Below, piece by piece: positions 13,585 to 17,770 of a stretch of 17,770 nt of DNA. Under the pieces are notes generated by a model. The model saw only the letters and a list, made by a program, of their open reading frames with translations. It had not been told where the DNA came from and did not search any database. The DNA comes from JABHCC01 sp034658635 (lineage in GTDB: Bacteria; Bacteroidota; Bacteroidia; Bacteroidales; UBA12481): the NCBI GenBank assembly GCA_034658635.1, contig JAYEFL010000064.1, positions 1-17,770 of the forward strand, in the 5' to 3' direction. Numbering within the stretch: position 1 is the stretch's first letter; each line of letters starts with the position of its first letter. A program made the position numbers and the translations under genes.

Positions 13585-15762
13585 CTATTCTGTGATTGAA
13601 TTATATATGTGATGTGACAACCAGAAAGCGAGTAAGCTCTCTGCTCCCTGGTTCAAATTAATGGCATTTTGTCCCAGCCCATCCATACATCCCCCTGATT
13701 CAGGATCATAAAGAGAGGCTCCTAAACGGTTGTTTCCTAAAAACCAGGTAAATACTTTGTTCATTTTGTTGAGGAATGCCGAATCCTTTGTCTGGTAGTA
13801 AAACTCGCGGTATAATAGCATCATAGAGAAAGCCTCAATGGGTTGCTGAGCGAATTCTGTTAATCTGCCATCTTTGTTATACCATTCACTATTTCCAATA
13901 GGGTAGAAAAAGGGTTTTCTGAAACAAATTGATTCAAGAAAGTCAACAGATTGACAAACAGTGGTATTCAGCATATCTGATTTCAGAATGCGGTTTGCAA
14001 ATAGAAGTGAATATGGGAGAAATCCATTGTCATATGACATGTCTTCATCATACCATTTCCATTTCGGTCCGTTTTGATCATCGAAGAATGATTGTATCTT
14101 TTGCGTAAGGTACTCCAGGATAATGAGAGAGTCTTTAAACGCAGATCCGGCAATTATCAGGTTTGTTAAACCAACAATAATATTTGCCATTCCCCTGCTT
14201 GATTTAAGACGGTTTATATGCTTAGCAGAATTGTTTAAAAGTGCAAAAGCTTCCTCCTTATATTGGGAGGGGCCTGATGTATAAAGAACAGACAATGCCC
14301 AGAATGTTCGTCCAAATGCATCTTCATTTTCATGAAAACTATCTGGTCCGAGATCTTTGGGTATGAAATTAATAAAGCTTCCATCAGAAAGAGCCATTTT
14401 TCTTATATACCCAAAGAAAACATTGATCATTTTAAGAGAATCCGGGTCATTATTTTTTTCATGAACCCATACGCAAAGTATTAATGCACGTGAATTGTCA
14501 TCAAGAGAATAGCCATACATTGGATTTGGAATGTAATCGATTGCATGTTGCATTATACCGGTTTCATCAGATAAGGTATGCAGGTGCTTGAAGGTAAACT
14601 CAGGACTCTTTGGCATCATAACAGATTTGTGATGAACAGAATCAGATAATAGCTCAAGATATTCTTTTCCTGTTGCCGGCCAATCCGTAAGTTCGCCATA
14701 AGCTTTTGCTTTCTGTCTGAATCGTATGAGTTTCTCCGGATGTTTGCGGATATCCAAAATAGTTTCACTTAACTGACCGTCTTGGTTGAATTCGAACAAG
14801 GCTCCTTTCGAATTCCCAATCAGTTCCTCTGCATGCCAATAGGGGGTCGAAACTACTGGTGTTCCTGCACCAATAGCAAATGCCAGGGTTCCACTTGTAA
14901 TTTGGGCCTTATTCTTATATGGTGTCAGATATAAATCTGAAGCCAGCAGATTGTTCATCAGTTCATCTTCGTCAAGAAAGCGATTCTCAAAATGAATATG
15001 ATCAGAAATCCCCAATACATCAGCCAGTTCTGCTAATTCCTGACGGTAACTTTCACCCTCACTTAAAATCACATTAGGATGGGTTCTGCCGAGAATATAG
15101 TAGTGTGTATTCGGATATTCAGCTATGACACGGGGCAGAGCCCGAATCGCAGTCTCAATGCTTTTGCTTCTTCCCAGGAACCCGAAGGTAGTTATGACCC
15201 ACTCCTGACTCCAGCCAAAAGAGCGTCTGACTGCCTCTCTGGATTCATAATTAACCGGAGGATGAGGATGTGGAATGATCTTAAGTTTATTTATGGGGAT
15301 TTGATATGCAGACTCGAGCAGACTAACTGCCTTCGAGCACATAACAACTACATAGGAGCATCGGTCAGCTATTTGCCTGGTTATAAGGCGCTGAATTGGT
15401 TGTGGGCGCTCTAAGACCGTGTGCAAAGTTACAATGCAAGGCATTCTCAGATTTTGTAAAAAAGCCAACACAAAAGTACCTGCATCACCTCCAAAAATTC
15501 CGAATTCATGTTGTATCAGGCAGCAATCCGCCCCTGATTCATTGGCTTCTTTGGCCGCTTTATGATAATCCTCAAGATTAGCCTCCTGGATCTCCAAAGT
15601 TACGATTTCGGGGTATTGATAATGCTCATTGTCTGACATTGCAAATACCTTCAGATTGTCTTCCTGAGTAGTATGTAGTAAGATTGATTGAACAAGATCA
15701 TGTGTAAAAGTTGCAATGCCACACATCCTTGGTGAGTAGTTTCCTAATACGGCTATTTTCAT
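13585..15762 (-). CDS. GT4 glycosyltransferase with C-terminal alpha-toroid-like domain
   Basis: 725 residues from the ATG at 15762. The open frame continues 141 codons upstream, but that part belongs to an unrelated gene remnant, and MKIAVLGNYSPRMCGIATFT is the typical beta1-loop start of a GT-B transferase. Residues ~1-375 form the transferase: IQHEFGIFGG (~84-91), TLHTVLE, HPHPP (~165), TFGFLGRSKSIETAIRAL (~192-209, donor-phosphate binding), YILGRTHPNVI, and GTLAFAIGAGTPVVSTPYWHAEEL (~291-314, the GT4 donor-site region). Residues ~385-725 form a helical domain with DDNSRALILCVWVHE, DGSFINFI, FHENEDAFGRTFWAL, WYDEDMSYDNGFLPYSLL and GRLTEFAQQPIEAFSMM, resembling six-hairpin/AGE-like toroids. 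It probably transfers a sugar from a nucleotide donor, with the helical domain binding or trimming the glycan. Pairing with the convergent GH130 gene suggests one glycan pathway. Confidence 0.85.
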   Translation of the reverse strand: MKIAVLGNYSPRMCGIATFTHDLVQSILLHTTQEDNLKVFAMSDNEHYQYPEIVTLEIQEANLEDYHKAAKEANESGADCCLIQHEFGIFGGDAGTFVLAFLQNLRMPCIVTLHTVLERPQPIQRLITRQIADRCSYVVVMCSKAVSLLESAYQIPINKLKIIPHPHPPVNYESREAVRRSFGWSQEWVITTFGFLGRSKSIETAIRALPRVIAEYPNTHYYILGRTHPNVILSEGESYRQELAELADVLGISDHIHFENRFLDEDELMNNLLASDLYLTPYKNKAQITSGTLAFAIGAGTPVVSTPYWHAEELIGNSKGALFEFNQDGQLSETILDIRKHPEKLIRFRQKAKAYGELTDWPATGKEYLELLSDSVHHKSVMMPKSPEFTFKHLHTLSDETGIMQHAIDYIPNPMYGYSLDDNSRALILCVWVHEKNNDPDSLKMINVFFGYIRKMALSDGSFINFIPKDLGPDSFHENEDAFGRTFWALSVLYTSGPSQYKEEAFALLNNSAKHINRLKSSRGMANIIVGLTNLIIAGSAFKDSLIILEYLTQKIQSFFDDQNGPKWKWYDEDMSYDNGFLPYSLLFANRILKSDMLNTTVCQSVDFLESICFRKPFFYPIGNSEWYNKDGRLTEFAQQPIEAFSMMLLYREFYYQTKDSAFLNKMNKVFTWFLGNNRLGASLYDPESGGCMDGLGQNAINLNQGAESLLAFWLSHHIYNSITE

Positions 15763-15819
15763 ATCTGAAGAATATCTCAAGGTTTGGTTCCCGTAAAGGT
15801 ACAAAGAATCTATCATTAA

Positions 15820-16393
15820 AAATGTTACCCTGAAAGCTATACCCGGTTCTTTCCATGATAGTTCTATTTCGGGATAGGCTTGTAATTCTTCTGCAATTAG
15901 TTGTAATCCATTGCCCCATTGCCCCATTGTCCCATTGCCCCATTGTTCAATTATACCAAGACGTTTAAAAACCGGAGCCAATGTCTTATTTCGAATATCA
16001 GACTGCCCAGAATCCATGTCGCTATAGTCAACTGTTGGCATAAGTTTACCAGAACTGGTTATTTCTACCTTGTCATCAAAAATCGCAATTTTAATGTCTT
16101 TGCCAGTAAGTGAATAATCGCGGTGAATAATGGCGTAAAACAAACTGGTAAGCTTGTTCTGCCTGAAGACTAACATTTGTATCAATGGTTTTCTGGTCGA
16201 TTAAATTTCCCAGAACAGTTCCTTTAACTCTGGCACATTCAACCTTACCATAAGGGAATTGTTGTTTTCGAAGTTCATCGTTCGATAACAGAATTAAGGT
16301 TTTTGTTGGAAACTCTTTCCCTTGTTCCGATTTATACAATTCAAGTTTATGAAGAATTTGCTTTGAAACCTTTTCTCCGGTTTTGAATGACTT
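15820..16393 (-). pseudogene. Remnant of an AlbA_2/HATPase_c_4 helicase-related regulator
   Basis: Two frames together give the C-terminal half of a Bacteroidota 'ATP-binding/RecG-like regulator' protein. From 16393 to ~16130 one frame reads KSFKTGEKVSKQILHKLELY, LILLSNDELRKQQFPYGKVE and LQAEQAYQFVLRH. From ~16134 to 15820 another frame reads AIIHRDYSLTGKDIKIAIFD, DDKVEITSSGKLMPTVD, SDIRNKTLAPVFKRLGIIEQ, WGNG and YPEIELSWKEPGIAFRVTF. In intact relatives, as I recall them, about 25-35 residues including a YPxxAxREAxxN motif lie between FVLRH and IIHRDY, so the junction at 16130-16140 is a deletion plus frameshift. The N-terminal AlbA_2 domain is gone: an in-frame TGA at 16396-16394 precedes the remnant and no start is seen. 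Its own stop is lost, so the frame runs 22 codons further into the GT4 gene. Non-functional as read. Confidence 0.8.
15908..15947. repeat. 8-bp tandem repeat, five units, inside the regulator remnant
   Basis: Five consecutive units of CCATTGCC occupy 40 bases (units 1, 2 and 4 exact; unit 3 ends TC; unit 5 ends TT). On the coding strand the family's normal EQWGNGLQ is naturally encoded by about two such units. Three extra units add 24 bases, and hence eight residues (GTMGQWGN), without breaking frame. This points to slipped-strand expansion. Because the unit is not a multiple of three, one-unit changes would shift the frame. Confidence 0.85.
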
Positions 16394-16469
16394 TCATGAT
16401 AATGTATTTAGTAGGTACAGTGATCTTTTAGATATTGAATAGTGAATCTGGTAAGTATTAGGCATCTAT
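16394..16469. other. Short spacer between the regulator remnant and the AbiE-like operon
   Basis: About 75 AT-rich bases with no coding sense on either strand. No -33 promoter element, transposon end or target duplication could be recognised here, although the truncated gene to its left suggests a rearrangement boundary close by. Confidence 0.4.
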
Positions 16470-16500
16470 TTGTCACAAGTATTTACTATATTTGTGACAA
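16470..16500 (+). promoter_or_regulatory. Promoter/operator of the toxin-antitoxin operon
   Basis: A perfect inverted repeat, TTGTCACAA (16470-16478) and TTGTGACAA (16492-16500), has centres 22 bp apart (two helical turns). Between and into the right arm lies TATATTTG (16487-16494), an exact Bacteroidota -7 element. A regulator bound to the repeat would cover the promoter. AbiEi-type antitoxins are known to repress their own operons by binding inverted repeats at the promoter, so autoregulation by the next gene is inferred. No good -33 element is seen at the right distance. Confidence 0.6.
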
Positions 16501-16515
16501 GAATTGACATTAATC

Positions 16516-17136
16516 ATGCCTGAATCAATTGAAAATAAGATACTAAGGAAAATAAAAAAAGCCAGGGGGGGTGCGCTGTTTTTTCCTGGTGATTTTGTCG
16601 CATTTGGATCGTCTACAGCTATACTTAAAGCACTGTGGAGATTGGTTGATAAGGAAGAAATAGTGAGAATTTCGAGAGGCATATATTGTCGTACAAGAAT
16701 AAGCAAGCTGTTAAACGAACCAATAATGCCAACCGTAGATGATATTGCACAAGCAATTGCCAAAAGAGACAGAGCCAGGATTTTGCCCACAGGCTCTTAT
16801 GCCCTTAATGCAATTGGTCTGTCTACTCAGGTTCCAATGAATGTAGTCTATTTGACAAATGGTTCCGCAAGAAGAATCAACATAGGTAAGCGTAGCATTT
16901 TGTTCAAGAAAACCTCGCCAAAGAATCTCGAAGCCATTGGAGAAATCAGCCGATTAGTTATTCAAGCCTTGAAGGAAATTGGACAAGGCAATGTTAAAGA
17001 TGAAGAAAGAACTAAGATTATTGAGTTGCTGAAAAGGGAAAAATCTGATCGCCTGGAATATGATATTCGCATTGCACCAGAGTGGATTCGGAAAATTATG
17101 AGACAAGCCTTACCCAATAAATCAATCCAGGAATAA
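16516..17136 (+). CDS. AbiEi-like (DUF6088 family) type IV antitoxin / transcriptional regulator
   Basis: 206 residues from the ATG at 16516 (an in-frame TTG at 16504 is less likely). The N-terminal part has the winged-helix region typical of these proteins: ALFFPGDFVAFGSSTAILKA, LWRLVDKEEIVRISRGIYC. It is followed by the antitoxin core, ILPTGSYALNAIGLSTQVP and VVYLTNGSARRINIGKRSI. Members neutralise a nucleotidyltransferase toxin without forming a stable complex and repress their own promoter. The reading frame is intact and full length. A perfect inverted repeat overlapping a promoter element lies just upstream. The stop (TAA) shares one base with the toxin start (TAATG), so the two are translationally coupled. 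The family call is good; the phage-resistance role is inferred. Confidence 0.82.
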   Translation: MPESIENKILRKIKKARGGALFFPGDFVAFGSSTAILKALWRLVDKEEIVRISRGIYCRTRISKLLNEPIMPTVDDIAQAIAKRDRARILPTGSYALNAIGLSTQVPMNVVYLTNGSARRINIGKRSILFKKTSPKNLEAIGEISRLVIQALKEIGQGNVKDEERTKIIELLKREKSDRLEYDIRIAPEWIRKIMRQALPNKSIQE

Positions 17137-17770
17137 TGCATTGGTTAGAAATTGATAAAGAAGAGAAGTTTGATATTCTGAACAAAGCTTCTTTGGAGAG
17201 TGGACTTGAACCGTTTGCTGTTGAGAAGGACTGGTGGATGGTGCAAACACTGCGGTTAATCTGGCAAATGGATGTAGCTGAGCACTTGGTTTTCAAAGGT
17301 GGATCTTCTTTAAGTAAAGGTTGGGGTCTGATTGAACGATTTTCTGAAGACATTGATTTAGCCCTGGATAGAGAATTTCTTGACTTCTCCGGGGATATTT
17401 CCAGAACCCAGGTGGGGAAACTCAGGGATGCGTCTTATGCCTACATCTCAAATGAATTTTATCCCTTATAGGTAAGGCTTTTGCAGATACACCCGTCGAA
17501 ATTCCATGTGTAAACCCGGAGCGGACTTTTTTGGAGAAACTATTTCTGCTTCATGAGGAGTTTCAGAGGCCTAAAGAGAAAATCAGAGTTGACAGGCTGA
17601 CCCGCCATCTGTACGATATTGAAAGGATTTCAAATACCAAATTTGCTGAGACAGCCATGGCAGATAAAGATCTTTATAATGCTATTGTTGCCCATCGGGA
17701 AAAATTCACAAGGATTGGCGGAGTTGATTATTCTTCACATTTTCCACCAACTCTCAATCCATTACCTCCG
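17136..17770 (+). pseudogene. Disrupted AbiEii/AbiGii-like nucleotidyltransferase toxin (runs off the window)
   Basis: The N-terminal piece (17136-17471, 111 residues) begins MHWLEIDKEEKFDIL and carries VEKDWWMVQTLRLIW, then the nucleotidyltransferase motifs FKGGSSLSKGWGLIERFSED and DIDLAL, and reaches YAYISNEFYPL before a TAG. From 17471 another frame continues openly to the window end with KAFADTPVEIPCVNPERTFL, EKLFLLHEEFQRPKEKIRVD, RLTRHLYDIER, REKFTRIGGVDYS and HFPPTLNPLPP, the C-terminal part of the same family. In intact relatives, as I recall them, tens of residues (perhaps 70-100) lie between these parts, so the change at ~17460-17472 is an internal deletion that also alters frame. 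Catalytic residues survive in the first piece, but the product would lack its C-terminal domain, so activity is doubtful. It overlaps the antitoxin stop by one base. Confidence 0.82.

Noticed and set aside
15908..15947. CRISPR array
   Set aside because: The repeat is an uninterrupted 8-bp tandem repeat without spacers, inside former coding sequence.
16394..16515. Insertion-sequence end or integration site at the start of the accessory zone
   Set aside because: No terminal inverted repeats, transposase fragment, tRNA gene or target duplication is visible. The inverted repeat at 16470-16500 is better explained as an operator.

Overview
The window comes from the chromosome of an AT-rich member of the Bacteroidota. 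The evidence is a type IX secretion (T9SS) C-terminal sorting domain on a giant surface protein, genes that mostly lack Shine-Dalgarno sequences, several copies of the Bacteroidota -7 promoter element (TAnnTTTG), two probable lipoproteins, and a floA-type flotillin next to nfeD. I cannot fix the genus by eye.

Layout. (a) 1-2492, minus strand: recA, a TPR lipoprotein that overlaps the end of recA, and the N-terminus of a secreted S9-family peptidase cut by the window edge. The tight spacing suggests one transcript. (b) 2493-2804: a divergent intergenic region with a candidate recA promoter. (c) 2805-4570, plus strand: clpS, nfeD and floA in close succession, ending in a strong hairpin terminator at 4593-4629. 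(d) 4628-9121, minus strand: a roughly 1,500-residue T9SS surface protein with lamin-tail, chitobiase-like, CotH-kinase, parallel beta-helix and sorting domains. (e) 9222-11438, plus strand: an SLC12-like cation-chloride cotransporter. (f) 11726-13582, plus strand: a GH130-type glycosidase/phosphorylase fused to an apparently phosphorylatable response-regulator receiver domain. It meets tail to tail, 2 bp apart, a GT4 glycosyltransferase carrying a C-terminal alpha-helical (toroid-like) domain (13585-15762, minus). (g) 15820-17770: a decaying accessory zone. It holds an AlbA_2/HATPase_c_4 'helicase-related regulator' remnant with an internal deletion and an expanded 8-bp tandem repeat, then an AbiE-type toxin-antitoxin operon whose antitoxin is intact while its nucleotidyltransferase toxin has lost its middle part and its frame.

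How the genes fit together. The ancestral backbone covers DNA repair (RecA), N-degron proteolysis (ClpS), membrane microdomains (NfeD and FloA) and ion transport. The most distinctive pair is GH130-REC with GT4-toroid. One enzyme would make, and the other would phosphorolyse or hydrolyse, a still unidentified (possibly mannose-containing) glycan, and the receiver domain suggests phosphorelay control over the breakdown enzyme. The right end has the features of a defence/mobile region being eroded next to the conserved genes: the helicase-related remnant now runs in frame into the GT gene, so automatic annotation will probably report a false 866-residue fusion.
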